Below, piece after piece: positions 35,881-44,710 of a DNA stretch of 64,000 nt. Every line of letters begins with the position of its first letter. Positions within the stretch are counted from its first letter, which is position 1. The position numbers were made by a program, and so were the translations under genes. This DNA is from Pseudomonadota bacterium (lineage in GTDB: Bacteria > Pseudomonadota > Gammaproteobacteria > Burkholderiales > Rhodocyclaceae), in NCBI GenBank assembly GCA_018261895.1, contig JAGTRT010000002.1:86462-150461 (forward strand), in the 5' to 3' direction. The notes under the pieces were generated by a model. The model made no database searches. It was not told the origin of the DNA and was given only the letters and a program-made list of their open reading frames with translations.

Positions 35881-38270
35881 GTTTTTGCCCCCGGCCATTG
35901 CCACTCGAGGATTTCCGGCATGTCTTCGCCGTACGCCATGATGTATTGGGCGTGTTCGTTGAGCTTGTCGCGCATGGCCTGCTTGAGGTGAGCGGACTGG
36001 GCGTGCAGCTTCGGCACCCGGCTGGCGACATCCATGACGAGATGGAAGCGATCCAGGTTGTTGAGCACGACCATGTCGAAGGGCGTTGTCGTCGTCCCCT
36101 CCTCCTTGTATCCGCGCACGTGCAAGCGGGCGTGATTGCTCCGCCGGTAAGTCAGCCGGTGGATCAGCCAGGGGTAGCCGTGGTAGGCGAAGATGATCGG
36201 CTTGTCGGCCGTGAACAGCGAATCGAATTCGTCGCTGGACAGGCCGTGCGGGTGTTCCTCCTGCGGTTGCAGGGTCATCAGGTCGACAACGTTGATGTAG
36301 CGGACTTTCAGCGTCGGCGCCAGGCGGCGCAGGATATCGATGGCGGCGAGCATTTCGAGTGTCGGCACATCGCCGGCCGAGGCCAGCACGATGTCAGGTT
36401 CGCCCGGCTGGTCGTTGCAGGCCCATTCCCACAGGCCGATGCCGGCGCTGGCGTGGTTGATCGCCGCTTCCATGTCGAGCCACTGCCAGTCCGGCTGCTT
36501 GCCGGCGACGATGACATTGACCAGGTTGCGGCTTTTCAGGCAGCGGTCGGTGACATAGAGCAGCGTGTTGGCGTCCGGCGGCAGATAGACACGGATGATG
36601 TCGGCCTTCTTGTTGACCACGTGGTCGATGAAACCCGGGTCCTGATGCGAAAAGCCATTGTGATCCTGGCGCCAGACGTGCGAGGTGAGCAGGATGTTGA
36701 GCGAAGCAATCGGCCGCCGCCAGGGGATCTCGCCGCACATCTTGAGCCACTTGGCGTGCTGGTTGAACATCGAATCGACGATGTGGATGAAGGCTTCGTA
36801 GCAGGAAAACAGGCCATGCCGGCCGGTCAGCAGGTAGCCTTCGAGCCAGCCCTGGCAGGCATGTTCGGACAGCACTTCCATGACCCGGCCATCCGGCGCC
36901 AGATGGTCGTCGCCTTCGAAATGCTCGGCCATCCAGGTCCGGTTGGTCACTTCGAACAGCGCGCCGAGACGGTTGGAAGCCGTTTCGTCCGGCCCGAAAA
37001 CGCGGAAGTTGTCGGGATTCTGGCGCATCACATCGCGCAGGAAGACGCCCATGGCGCGCGTTGCCTCGGCCACCGAACCGCCCGGCGTCGGCACGGCGAC
37101 GGCGTAGTCGCGGAAATCGGGCAGGCGCAGGTCGCGCAGCAGGGCGCCGCCGTTGGCGTACAGGCTGGCGCCCATGCGCCGTTGGCCAACCGGCGCCAGC
37201 GCAGCAATCTCGGGCATCAGCCGGCCGCCCCTGTCGAACAGTTCGGCCGGCTTGTAGGAGGCCATCCATTCGCCGAGCAATTGCACGTGTTCCGGCTTGT
37301 CCATGTCGCCGAACGGCACCTGGTGCGAACGCCACGAGCCTGCGCTCTGCTTGCCATCGACCATTTTCGGCCCGGTCCACCCTTTCGGCGAACGCAGGAT
37401 GATCATCGGCCAGCGCGGCCGGCTTTCATCGCCGCCTTCGCGGGCCCGGCGCTGGATGGCGGCGATGCTGGCCATCGCCGTATCGACTGCCGACGCCATC
37501 AGCTGGTGCATGGTTTCCGGATCGTCGCCCTCGACGAAGATCGGCAGGTACCCATAACCAACGAACAGGCATTCCAGTTCGGTGTGGCTGATCCGGGCCA
37601 GGATGGTCGGATTGGCGATCTTGTAGCCATTGAGGTGGAGGATGGGCAGCACGGCACCGTCGGTGCGCGGATTGAGGAATTTGTTGGAATGCCAGGAAGT
37701 CGCCAGCGGCCCGGTTTCCGCCTCGCCGTCGCCGACGACGCAGCAGGCGACCAGGTGCGGGTTGTCGAACACGGCGCCGTAGGCGTGGAACAGGGCGTAA
37801 CCGAGTTCGCCGCCTTCGTGGATCGATCCCGGCGTATCCGGCGAGGCGTGGCTGGGAATGCCTCCGGGGAACGAAAACTGCCTGAACAGCCGGCGCATGC
37901 CCTCCTCGTCCGGTGAAATGTCTTGATACAGCTCGCTGTAGCTGCCTTCCAGCCAGCTATTCGCGACGACAGCCGGGCCGCCGTGGCCGGGGCCAGCGAT
38001 GAAGATCATGTTGAGGTCGTGGCGCCGGATCGCCCGGTTCATGTGTACGTAGATGAAGTTCAGCCCCGGTGTCGTGCCCCAGTGGCCGAGCAGGCGCGGC
38101 TTGATGTGCGCAAGGCTGAGTGGCATCTTGAGCAAGGGGTTGTCGAGCAGGTAGATCTGCCCGACCGACAGGTAATTCGCCGCCCGCCACCAGGCGTTCA
38201 TGCGTTCAAGCTCTTCGGCGGCAAGCGGCGTGTGGTTGTTCAGCATGTCGTTATCCTTGATCGTGTTCAT
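35877..38270 (-). CDS. xfp: Phosphoketolase (Xfp)
   Basis: Xfp is a thiamine-diphosphate enzyme that cleaves xylulose 5-phosphate or fructose 6-phosphate to acetyl phosphate plus glyceraldehyde 3-phosphate or erythrose 4-phosphate. The 797-aa protein has the full family length and motifs [46 protein letters not shown] and NGYKI. The ATG at 38270 overlaps the cbpM stop by 4 nt; an ATG at 38246 with AAGGA upstream is an alternative. With tal and gapN it forms a carbon-rerouting module under the stress operator. Confidence 0.96.
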   Translation of the reverse strand: MNTIKDNDMLNNHTPLAAEELERMNAWWRAANYLSVGQIYLLDNPLLKMPLSLAHIKPRLLGHWGTTPGLNFIYVHMNRAIRRHDLNMIFIAGPGHGGPAVVANSWLEGSYSELYQDISPDEEGMRRLFRQFSFPGGIPSHASPDTPGSIHEGGELGYALFHAYGAVFDNPHLVACCVVGDGEAETGPLATSWHSNKFLNPRTDGAVLPILHLNGYKIANPTILARISHTELECLFVGYGYLPIFVEGDDPETMHQLMASAVDTAMASIAAIQRRAREGGDESRPRWPMIILRSPKGWTGPKMVDGKQSAGSWRSHQVPFGDMDKPEHVQLLGEWMASYKPAELFDRGGRLMPEIAALAPVGQRRMGASLYANGGALLRDLRLPDFRDYAVAVPTPGGSVAEATRAMGVFLRDVMRQNPDNFRVFGPDETASNRLGALFEVTNRTWMAEHFEGDDHLAPDGRVMEVLSEHACQGWLEGYLLTGRHGLFSCYEAFIHIVDSMFNQHAKWLKMCGEIPWRRPIASLNILLTSHVWRQDHNGFSHQDPGFIDHVVNKKADIIRVYLPPDANTLLYVTDRCLKSRNLVNVIVAGKQPDWQWLDMEAAINHASAGIGLWEWACNDQPGEPDIVLASAGDVPTLEMLAAIDILRRLAPTLKVRYINVVDLMTLQPQEEHPHGLSSDEFDSLFTADKPIIFAYHGYPWLIHRLTYRRSNHARLHVRGYKEEGTTTTPFDMVVLNNLDRFHLVMDVASRVPKLHAQSAHLKQAMRDKLNEHAQYIMAYGEDMPEILEWQWPGAKT

Positions 38271-38599
38271 TGGGTGCAGGCCTTACGCAGCCTGGCTTGC
38301 AGGGCTTCGAGTTCATCAAGCAGTTGCAGGGCCAGCGCGGCGCCAGCCGGATTGACGCCGAGATCGCGTTGCAGCCGGATGGCGACCGTGGCCCGCCGCA
38401 GATGGGTGCCGGTGAAACGCCAGCGATGCGGTTCGCGGCCGGTCGGATTGAGTACCCCCTCGTCGACCAGTTCAACGATTGTTTCAACCTGCACGGCGCA
38501 CGCCTGGCAAACATCGCTGATGCTCAGGTCGGTCTGCTCTTCAAGAATGATCGCGCTCGGTTGCGGCAGCATTTTTTCGCTGTCCTTGTCCATGCTCAT
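38267..38599 (-). CDS. cbpM: Chaperone modulator CbpM
   Basis: A 110-aa MerR-like protein that in E. coli inhibits the J-protein and DNA-binding activities of CbpA. It has [21 protein letters not shown], a [14 protein letters not shown] wing and a C-terminal leucine-rich helix. It overlaps cbpA and xfp by 4 nt on either side. The internal CxxC within the helix is noted but not necessarily functional. Confidence 0.92.
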   Translation of the reverse strand: MSMDKDSEKMLPQPSAIILEEQTDLSISDVCQACAVQVETIVELVDEGVLNPTGREPHRWRFTGTHLRRATVAIRLQRDLGVNPAGAALALQLLDELEALQARLRKACTQ

Positions 38600-39543
38600 G
38601 CTCCCAGTCTGGAACGCGGTTTGAAGGAATTGAACTGCTCGGCCATGCCGGCGTAGAAGACCTTGTCGGCGTCGCTTTCAGCCGTTGGCAAAACCACCTG
38701 CAAGACCACGTAAAGATCGCCCGGCGTGTTACCCGGAATGCCTTTGCCCTTGAGCCGCAGCTTGCCGCCGGATTTCGAATTTGGCGGAATTTTCAGGTTG
38801 ACCGTGAGATTCGGCGTCGGCACGTCGAGCGTCGTGCCGAGGGCCGCCTCCCATGGCGCCAGCGGCAGGTCGAGAAAGACATCGCGCTGTTCGACCCGGA
38901 AATGGGCATGTGGATTGAACGCGACTTCCAGATAGAGATCGCCGGCCTTGCCCTGACCGATTCCCGGCGCGCCCTGCCCGGCCAGACGGATGTGCTGCCC
39001 GGCACGAACCCCGCGCGGAATGGTGACGTTGAGCTGATGCGAGCGCATTTTCACGCGACCGTTGGCGTCCACCTCGGGCGTGCCAAGCGTGATGATCCGG
39101 GAGGCGCCGCTATAGGCGTCGGCCAGATCGATCATGACCTGCGCGTGCCGATCCTCGCCGCGCGAATGAAACGCCGCCTGTTCCCGGCCACCACCAGCGA
39201 AACCACGCCCATACAGGGACTCGAAAAAATCGCTGAAATCTTCGGCCCCCTTGCCATTGGCCCCATTGCCGGAGAACTCGAATCCGGCGTTCCAGTCCGG
39301 TGGTGGCCGGAAATCCTGTCCGGCCTGCCAGTTGGCGCCGAGCCGGTCGTAAGCGGCGCGCTTTTCGATGTCCTTGAGCACCGCATTGGCCTCGCCCAGT
39401 TCCTTGAAGCGCGCCTCGGCCGCCGGATCCTTGCTGACATCGGGATGGTATTTGCGCGCCAGCTGCCGATAGGCACGCTTGATCTCGTCCTGGGTCGCAT
39501 CGCGTGCCACCCCCATGATCGTGTAGTAGTCCTTGAATTCCAT
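38596..39543 (-). CDS. cbpA: Curved-DNA-binding co-chaperone CbpA
   Basis: A 315-aa class II J-protein: J domain at residues 1-70 (DYYTIMGVARDAT, HPD in KYHPDV), a G/F-rich linker, then two beta-sandwich peptide-binding domains (VTIPRGVRAGQHIRLAGQG, NLKIPPNSKSGGKLRLKGKG) and no zinc finger. CbpA works with DnaK and compacts DNA in stationary phase. ATG 39543 gives the canonical MEFKDYYTI start. It is cotranscribed with cbpM, xfp and tal. Confidence 0.94.
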   Translation of the reverse strand: MEFKDYYTIMGVARDATQDEIKRAYRQLARKYHPDVSKDPAAEARFKELGEANAVLKDIEKRAAYDRLGANWQAGQDFRPPPDWNAGFEFSGNGANGKGAEDFSDFFESLYGRGFAGGGREQAAFHSRGEDRHAQVMIDLADAYSGASRIITLGTPEVDANGRVKMRSHQLNVTIPRGVRAGQHIRLAGQGAPGIGQGKAGDLYLEVAFNPHAHFRVEQRDVFLDLPLAPWEAALGTTLDVPTPNLTVNLKIPPNSKSGGKLRLKGKGIPGNTPGDLYVVLQVVLPTAESDADKVFYAGMAEQFNSFKPRSRLGA

Positions 39544-39556
39544 GGGAGGCAATCGC

Positions 39557-39736
39557 TCAGCCGGAATCCGGTTCGACCGGATCCGTCGGGTCATCATCCT
39601 GCGCCGGCGTTAACGGCGCGTTGTCGGGTTTCGCCTTGTCGTCGACCTCCACACCGAAAATGGGTGCCCAGTGGCGACAACCCGCTTGCGTAGCGGGGTG
39701 TCGATTGACTTTGATGAGGTCGATTTCGTCATTCAT
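39557..39736 (-). CDS. Small hypothetical protein (59 aa)
   Basis: Starts MNDEIDLIKVNRHPATQAGC, contains one central Cys and a RHWAPIFGVEV block, and ends in an acidic PAQDDDPTDPVEPDSG tail. ATG 39736 has GGAGAG upstream and -10 CATAGT 42 bp away, so it is the first gene after operator S5, 13 bp before cbpA. I do not recognise a family. Confidence 0.6.
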   Translation of the reverse strand: MNDEIDLIKVNRHPATQAGCRHWAPIFGVEVDDKAKPDNAPLTPAQDDDPTDPVEPDSG

Positions 39737-39778
39737 TAGCGCTCTCCGATACCGGCACAGCCGGTTGCTGACGCAAGG

Positions 39779-39823
39779 ACTATGCATGCAGGTTGCGGGT
39801 GATTCGGTGCGCCAGCCAACATA
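39779..39823 (-). promoter_or_regulatory. Operator-promoter S5 for the cbpA-cbpM-xfp-tal operon
   Basis: On the minus strand TATGTTGGCTGGCGCACCGA (39823-39804) is followed after exactly 19 bp by CATAGT (39784-39779). Confidence 0.7.
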
Positions 39824-39843
39824 GACCAGCCCGCCACCCGGCC

Positions 39844-39888
39844 TGTGTGTGCTGGCGAACGGAAAGCGTCCCCGTCCTGGCAAATCAT
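39844..39888 (+). promoter_or_regulatory. Operator S6 for the CHRD-osmC-gapN operon
   Basis: TGTGTGTGCTGGCGAACGGA (39844-39863) lies 40 bp from S5 and points the other way. The -10 is less clear: CAAATC after 17 bp or AATCAT after 19 bp. The CHRD start is 58 bp after the operator. Confidence 0.62.
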
Positions 39889-39921
39889 CGGTCCTCCCAA
39901 CCCCGTCGGAGGCACCACCCA

Positions 39922-40374
39922 ATGACCACGCAATCCCGCACCCCCACTCTGCTAACTCGGCTTTTCCCGCTGGCATTCCTGCTGGCAACGACGCCCCTGT
40001 TCGCCGAGCAGCCGATTTCGGTCTCCCTGACCGGTGCCGCAGAGGTACCGGCAGTCACCACCCCGGCCAGCGGCATGGTGAATATCAACGTCCTGCCCAA
40101 TCGCAGCCTCAGCGGCAGTATCGACATCAAGGGCATGGTGGCGACGATGGCGCACATCCATGAAGGCGCCGTCGGCAAGAATGGGCCGCCCATCGTCACG
40201 CTGATCAGGAAGGACGACAACGTCTTCACGGTTCCGCCCGATACCCGCTTCAGCGAAGCGCAATACACCCGCTACCTGGCCGGCGATCTGTACGTGAATG
40301 TGCACAGCCTCGCGCACCCGAATGGCGAGATCCGGGCCCAGCTGCCCGGCAAGCCGATGCGCATCGCCAACTGA
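39922..40374 (+). CDS. Secreted CHRD-domain protein
   Basis: A 150-aa exported protein: signal peptide ending PLFA-E, then one CHRD domain ([51 protein letters not shown]). The histidine pairs resemble metal ligands. CHRD domains occur in chordin and in bacterial periplasmic proteins of unknown role. First gene of an operon with osmC (18-bp gap), a small lipoprotein and gapN. Confidence 0.9.
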   Translation: MTTQSRTPTLLTRLFPLAFLLATTPLFAEQPISVSLTGAAEVPAVTTPASGMVNINVLPNRSLSGSIDIKGMVATMAHIHEGAVGKNGPPIVTLIRKDDNVFTVPPDTRFSEAQYTRYLAGDLYVNVHSLAHPNGEIRAQLPGKPMRIAN

Positions 40375-40392
40375 CCGTCACCAGGACTCAAT

Positions 40393-40818
40393 ATGAAACG
40401 AACTGCATCAGCCGCCTGGCGCGGCGGCCTCCAGAAGGGCACGGGCCACATCTCGACGCAAAGCGGCCTGCTGAACAAGGCACCGTATGGCTTCAAGGAA
40501 CGATTTGAAGAAGGTCCCGGCACCAACCCGGAAGAACTGATTGCCGCCGCCCACGCCGGTTGCTTCAGCATGGCCCTGGCAGCCCAACTGGAGAAGGAGA
40601 AAATGCCCGCGGATCACCTGGCCACGGCAGCGACGGTCACCCTCGCAAACGAAGGAGGCAACTTTTCCATCACCTCCATCCACCTCGATCTGGTGGCCAA
40701 GGTTCCGGGAGCCGACACGGCTGCGCTGGAAAGAGTCGCCAACATCGCCAAGCTGGAATGCCCGGTATCGAAGCTCATGAATGCCCGGATCACCCTGTCC
40801 GTGAAACTCGAAACCTAG
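40393..40818 (+). CDS. osmC: OsmC-type peroxiredoxin
   Basis: A 141-aa OsmC protein that reduces organic hydroperoxides with two cysteines: the peroxidatic Cys in [11 protein letters not shown] (about residue 57) and the resolving Cys in [12 protein letters not shown] (about 123). The start [16 protein letters not shown] and the [15 protein letters not shown] block are typical. It belongs to the CHRD-gapN operon and should protect against peroxides under the conditions that induce that operon. Confidence 0.94.
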   Translation: MKRTASAAWRGGLQKGTGHISTQSGLLNKAPYGFKERFEEGPGTNPEELIAAAHAGCFSMALAAQLEKEKMPADHLATAATVTLANEGGNFSITSIHLDLVAKVPGADTAALERVANIAKLECPVSKLMNARITLSVKLET

Positions 40819-40831
40819 TCTGGAAGCCCTC

Positions 40832-41026
40832 ATGAAAAAACATCTTGTACTGCTGCTGGCCATCGCCAGCCTGCTCTCCGGCTGTGTGGTCTATGACAGC
40901 CCCTACCGTGACGGCGGCGACCACCGTGGCAATCGCGAAGGCCCGCTGAACCGCAGCCACGATCGCGACCGCGACGGCGTTCCGGATCAGCGGGACTCGC
41001 GCCCGAACAACCCGAACCGCTACTAG
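40832..41026 (+). CDS. Small Asp/Arg-rich lipoprotein
   Basis: A 64-aa lipoprotein: signal ending LLSGC (Cys about residue 18), then a hydrophilic tail with DRDRDGVPDQRDSRPNNPNR. That tail resembles a single calcium-binding thrombospondin type 3 or EF-hand-like DxDxDG loop. It lies between osmC and gapN with 13-bp and 3-bp gaps. Function is unknown. Confidence 0.78.
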   Translation: MKKHLVLLLAIASLLSGCVVYDSPYRDGGDHRGNREGPLNRSHDRDRDGVPDQRDSRPNNPNRY

Positions 41027-41029
41027 CCG

Positions 41030-42658
41030 ATGAAAACCGCCGAACAGCTGAGCGCACTTTTTCCCCGCGAAAGCGAGATTCCCGGCGACTGTCGCATCCT
41101 CGAACCCATTCACCAGCGCGCCATCCTGATCAATGGCGAAATGCGGATATGGAAAGGCGAGCGGCGAACGGTGCATTCCCCGGTCTGCGTGCGGGATGCC
41201 GACGGCAGGCTGAGCCATGTCGAACTGGGTAGCGTGCCGGTCACCGGCACTGCCGAGGCCGATGCGGCGCTGGCGGCAGCCGTCGCCGCCTACGATCACG
41301 GCCGCGGCGGCTGGCCGAACCTGTCGGTCGCCGAGCGTATCGCCTGCGTCGGCGAATTCACCAAGCAGATCGTCGCCCGCCGCCGCGAGATCGTGAACCT
41401 GATCATGTGGGAAATCGGCAAGAGTCTGGCCGACTCGCAGAAGGAGTTCGACCGCACCATCGACTACATCCGCGCCACCGTCGAGGAACTGAAGCGGCTC
41501 GACAACAGCAACTCTCGTTTCGAGATCGTCGACGGCACCATCGCCCAGATCCGCCGTTCGCCGGTCGGTATCGCGCTGTGCATGGGGCCGTACAACTACC
41601 CGATGAACGAAACCTTCAGCACGCTGATTCCGGCGCTGATCATGGGCAACGTCGTGCTTTTCAAGCCGCCGCGCTTCGGCGTGCTGCTTTACTACCCGAT
41701 GCTCGAAGCCTTCCGCAGCGCTTTCCCGCCCGGTGTCATCAACATCGTTTACGGCCAGGGCCACGTCGTCGTGCCGCACATCATGGGCTCGGGTCAGGTC
41801 AATGTGCTGGCCCTGATCGGTTCAAGCGAAGTGGCCGACCAGCTCAAGAAATCGCACCCGAAGACCAACCGCCTGCGTGCCATCCTCGGCCTCGGCGCCA
41901 AGAACGCGGCGATCATCATGCCCGACGCCGACCTAGAGCTCACCGTCAAGGAGTGCATTACCGGCGCCCTCTCGTTCAATGGCCAGCGCTGCACGGCGAT
42001 CAAGATGATCCTCGTGCACCAATCCATTGCCGATGCTTTCTTGCGCCGCTTCTGCGAGGAGGTCGGCAAGCTGGCCATCGGCATGCCCTGGGAACCGGGC
42101 GTCATGCTCACCCCGCTCCCCGACGACGAGATGGTGAGTTACATGAAAACGTGCATTACCGATGCGCAGGCCAAAGGGGCGAAGGTCATCAACGCGGGTG
42201 GGGGCACCACGGTCGAGACCCTCTTCTATCCAGCCGTGCTCTTCCCGGTCAGGGAAGGCATGAAGCTCTACCGCGAGGAACAGTTCGGGCCGATCATCCC
42301 GGTTGCCAGTTTCGAAGATGTGGAGACAGCGCTCGACTACGTGATCACCTCAGACCACGGCCAGCAGGTCAGCATTTTCGGCAGCGACCCGTGGCAGATT
42401 GCCTCGCTGGTCGATACCTTGGTCAATCAGGTGTGCCGAGTCAATATCAACTGCCAGTGCCAGCGCGGACCCGACGTCTTTCCCTTTGTCGGCCGCAAGG
42501 ACTCAGCCGAAGGTACGCTGTCCGTGCATGACGCCCTGCGCGCCTTCTCGATCCGAACCATGGTCGCCGCCAAGCAGACCGAGGCGTCGAAAAAGCTGCT
42601 CGACGCCATCGTGCTTGGCAACAAATCGAATTTCATCAATACCCACTTCATTCTTTGA
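41030..42658 (+). CDS. gapN: GapN-like NADP-dependent glyceraldehyde-3-phosphate dehydrogenase
   Basis: A 542-aa aldehyde dehydrogenase resembling non-phosphorylating GAPDH, which oxidises glyceraldehyde 3-phosphate directly to 3-phosphoglycerate with NADPH formation and no ATP gain. It has the family N-terminus, GPYNYPMNE, GSSEVA, the nucleophile Cys in FNGQRCTAIK and EEQFGPIIPV. The motif that normally carries the general-base Glu (LELGGK) reads LGLGAKNAA, without the Glu. Last gene of the CHRD operon; together with phosphoketolase and transaldolase it suggests rerouting of triose and pentose phosphates. Substrate is inferred from overall similarity. Confidence 0.8.
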   Translation: MKTAEQLSALFPRESEIPGDCRILEPIHQRAILINGEMRIWKGERRTVHSPVCVRDADGRLSHVELGSVPVTGTAEADAALAAAVAAYDHGRGGWPNLSVAERIACVGEFTKQIVARRREIVNLIMWEIGKSLADSQKEFDRTIDYIRATVEELKRLDNSNSRFEIVDGTIAQIRRSPVGIALCMGPYNYPMNETFSTLIPALIMGNVVLFKPPRFGVLLYYPMLEAFRSAFPPGVINIVYGQGHVVVPHIMGSGQVNVLALIGSSEVADQLKKSHPKTNRLRAILGLGAKNAAIIMPDADLELTVKECITGALSFNGQRCTAIKMILVHQSIADAFLRRFCEEVGKLAIGMPWEPGVMLTPLPDDEMVSYMKTCITDAQAKGAKVINAGGGTTVETLFYPAVLFPVREGMKLYREEQFGPIIPVASFEDVETALDYVITSDHGQQVSIFGSDPWQIASLVDTLVNQVCRVNINCQCQRGPDVFPFVGRKDSAEGTLSVHDALRAFSIRTMVAAKQTEASKKLLDAIVLGNKSNFINTHFIL

Positions 42659-42737
42659 GGCAGGCGAATTGCCACGGCGGGCGCGAACTGACCGGCGAAC
42701 GCGCACGGCTACGGCATCCGTCCGTCTGGCATGGGAA

Positions 42738-43265
42738 TCACACCGCGGTAACCACGTCCTTGATTTCACCGACCGAGGTACCGATGACATCCCGCGCCAC
42801 CAGGGTTTCCAGTTCGGTCCGGGTCTCCGCGACCAGAACCACCTGGCCGTTGGCAATCGCGTCCCGAACCAGGTCGGAAAGCCATCCCTCCTTGTGCTCG
42901 AACCCGGCGTTGGCGCCGGCCGCAGCACCGACATAAGCGCCCAGGCTGGCCCCCCAGCCTAGCATGACCAGCGGTGCCACGAGCGGACTGGCCACGAACA
43001 GGCTGACATTCGCTGCCACTATCGCCAGTTGCGCCAATGCGCCGATCCCGCTCCCCACGGCGGTACCGATGGCACCATCCACGAGCACATTGGTCAGGAG
43101 TTCATTGTCCTTGCCCTTGATTTTGGCGACCGACGGACCGGACTCGGCATCGAAGAGCTGAAGCTGTTCGCGTGGCATGCCACGTTCAACGAGGCGACTC
43201 AGTGCGCCTTCGGCTTGATTGCGATGGGCAAAGAAACCTGAAACATGGTGACGATATTCATTCAT
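42738..43265 (-). CDS. Hydrophobic glycine-rich stress protein (DUF1269/YflT-like)
   Basis: A 175-aa protein: an N-terminal ferredoxin-like half (HHVSGFFAHRNQAEGALSRL, as in general stress protein 17M/YflT), a central Gly/Ala-rich double membrane hairpin (about residues 60-125) and a C-terminal half with LVLVAETRTELETLVAR-type repeats. GGAG precedes ATG 43265. It lies opposite gapN. I found only a weak operator-like sequence upstream. Confidence 0.65.
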   Translation of the reverse strand: MNEYRHHVSGFFAHRNQAEGALSRLVERGMPREQLQLFDAESGPSVAKIKGKDNELLTNVLVDGAIGTAVGSGIGALAQLAIVAANVSLFVASPLVAPLVMLGWGASLGAYVGAAAGANAGFEHKEGWLSDLVRDAIANGQVVLVAETRTELETLVARDVIGTSVGEIKDVVTAV

Positions 43266-43371
43266 TTTGTTCTCCTTGGAGGGGGCGTACAAAAGGGTGC
43301 GTGTCCGGACCGGCTGCAGTTTCGCAACGGCACCGTGCCTCATCGCCCCGTGAAATGCCGCATCGCCCGGT

Positions 43372-43614
43372 TCACGGGTCATTGCGGTTTTGTTTCAAGG
43401 CTTCAGGGTCCTGAGCCTTGTTGTGTTCGGCGTTTTCGGGCGACGCCAGCAAAGCCCCGAAATATTTCTGCCAATCCATGCCGGACAGGCGGATCACCGC
43501 CATTTCGGGAAGCCGGCGTTCTGCATTGCGGCGGCGCTCGATACCTTCGACGGGCGACGATGAATGGCTGCGCCGTCTATCCTCACGCACCCGGGGTATT
43601 GTTGCGTCGCTCAT
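43372..43614 (-). CDS. Small basic hypothetical protein (80 aa)
   Basis: Soluble and Arg-rich at the start (REDRRRSHSSSP, GIERRRNAERR), with MDWQKYFGALLASPENAEHNK near the end. ATG overlaps the cupin gene stop by 4 nt, and GGGAG lies upstream, so it is probably real and cotranscribed. No family recognised. Confidence 0.6.
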   Translation of the reverse strand: MSDATIPRVREDRRRSHSSSPVEGIERRRNAERRLPEMAVIRLSGMDWQKYFGALLASPENAEHNKAQDPEALKQNRNDP

Positions 43615-44018
43615 TTGAGGCTCCCGGGTTCAGTCGTCTTGCCATTGAAGTGTTCGCTGTCACCCTCGGCATCCGAACGGCTCTTATGGATGACGCCGTC
43701 ACGATGGTTGGGCGGTGAATAGAGCGAGTAGAGTTTGAGCGGCACCGTACCGGTGTTCACGATGTTGTGATTGACGCCGGCCGGCACCAGAACCGCGTAA
43801 CCTGCCTTGATCGGCGTTCTGGCACCGTTCATGATGGCTTCGCCAGACCCTTCCTCGATGCGGAAGAACTGGTCGACCTTGTGGATTTCTGCGCCGATTT
43901 CCTCCTGCACCTTCAGCGACATGAGAACCAGCTGGGAATGCTTTGCTGTGTATAGCACCTGGCGAAAGCTGTCGTTCTGGACGACAAGGCTTTCGATATT
44001 CTGAACAAAACCGCTCAT
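43611..44018 (-). CDS. Cupin-domain protein
   Basis: A 135-aa single-domain cupin: motif 1 EIHKVDQFFRIEEGSGEA and motif 2 VPAGVNHNIVNTG, with probable metal ligands His, Glu and His. The end is hydrophilic. Such proteins may be isomerases, dioxygenases or sensors; none can be chosen here. It lies between the 51-aa gene and the 80-aa gene, with the upstream operator S9 likely driving all three. Confidence 0.85.
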   Translation of the reverse strand: MSGFVQNIESLVVQNDSFRQVLYTAKHSQLVLMSLKVQEEIGAEIHKVDQFFRIEEGSGEAIMNGARTPIKAGYAVLVPAGVNHNIVNTGTVPLKLYSLYSPPNHRDGVIHKSRSDAEGDSEHFNGKTTEPGSLK

Positions 44019-44076
44019 ATAAACTCCTTTTCGCTTGCAGTAGCACTCAATCGCCCGCTCATGGCGTCGATTCCGC

Positions 44077-44232
44077 CTATCGGGCGCCCTTGTGATCCTT
44101 CTGGCCGGTGTTCTTGTGGCGACCGGCGATTTCCCGCTGTTCGGCCTTCTGTTTCTGCCGGCCCACTTCCTCAGAAAATGAAGGGGGCTTTTTCCCTGAT
44201 GTGGGGGGCATGTCCCTGGTTTTTTGGTTCAT
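44077..44232 (-). CDS. Small Lys/Gln-rich protein (51 aa)
   Basis: A hydrophilic, basic protein: MNQKTRDMPPTSGKKPP, then FSEEVGRQKQKAEQREIAG and a KNTGQKDHKGAR end. ATG 44232 has GAGGAG at 6 bp. It sits 50 bp after the -10 of operator S9 and 58 bp before the cupin gene. The composition resembles small stress-induced proteins of the KGG/Con-10 type but lacks a clear match. Confidence 0.6.
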   Translation of the reverse strand: MNQKTRDMPPTSGKKPPSFSEEVGRQKQKAEQREIAGRHKNTGQKDHKGAR

Positions 44233-44281
44233 AAGAATCTCCTCAATGCTCGCCCGCCGCTGCGATCAGCGACGTGGCTTC

Positions 44282-44326
44282 AAAGTAGTCCGAACGCCTT
44301 GCGCATACCGTGCGCCCGGCAACATA
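44282..44326 (-). promoter_or_regulatory. Operator-promoter S9 for the cupin operon
   Basis: On the minus strand TATGTTGCCGGGCGCACGGT (44326-44307) is followed after exactly 19 bp by TACTTT (44287-44282), 50 bp before the 51-aa gene. Confidence 0.68.
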
Positions 44327-44373
44327 CGAGAACGGGACGGCACATTCCCGCGAAAAGAGGCCATATCACCGTC

Positions 44374-44484
44374 TCAATCGATGAAGGTGAAAGCCAGGGC
44401 TACCGCCGCCAGAAACATGAGAAGTGGCAATATCTCGCCGATGGCAGCGGAACTGGCCGTGGCGATGGCAATTGAATAAAGCAT
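44374..44484 (-). CDS. Small hydrophobic protein (36 aa)
   Basis: MLYSIAIATASSAAIGEILP onwards, ending ALAFTFID: one or two membrane segments. The MLYxIAI start recalls the lmo0937-family protein at 30930 and it may be a shortened relative. ATG 44484 has GGGGAGA at close spacing, and operator S7 lies 53 bp upstream. Confidence 0.5.
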   Translation of the reverse strand: MLYSIAIATASSAAIGEILPLLMFLAAVALAFTFID

Positions 44485-44511
44485 GTCGATCTCCCCATGT
44501 CAGGAATGGGC

Positions 44512-44556
44512 ATGAGGCCATGTCATGGGAAGGCAGTCGGTGCGCTGGCAAACATT
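44512..44556 (-). promoter_or_regulatory. Operator S7 for the 36-aa gene
   Basis: On the minus strand AATGTTTGCCAGCGCACCGA (44556-44537) is followed after exactly 19 bp by CCTCAT (44517-44512), a poor -10 box. Confidence 0.58.
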
Positions 44557-44620
44557 GATGCAAAGGCGCGTTCTGGCCGCTTTTTCCACTCATTTCCGGG
44601 CACCGGAAATGAATCCGAAC

Positions 44621-44665
44621 TGTGCGTGCCAGCGAACAGAACCCGGGCACTTCCTCGGTCAGTCT
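44621..44665 (+). promoter_or_regulatory. Operator-promoter S8 for the collagen-like gene
   Basis: TGTGCGTGCCAGCGAACAGA (44621-44640) is followed after exactly 19 bp by CAGTCT (44660-44665), 46 bp before the collagen-like lipoprotein start. Confidence 0.7.
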
Positions 44666-44710
44666 GGGACATGCGGCTTTTCGGCCGCGTACGACACAAG
44701 AGGAAAAACC

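Noticed and set aside
35898..37916. Open frame of over 650 codons antisense to phosphoketolase
   Set aside because: Same reasoning: the reverse strand is a full-length Xfp with all active-site motifs.
38770..38812. A sequence in cbpA resembling the reverse complement of the dispersed repeat
   Set aside because: The encoded LTVNLKIPPNSKSGGK is the normal, conserved CbpA/DnaJ sequence, so the likeness is best explained by protein coding.
43290..43340. Possible operator upstream of the 175-aa stress protein
   Set aside because: GGTGCCGTTGCGAAACTG has only about half of the consensus and no -10 at 19 bp.
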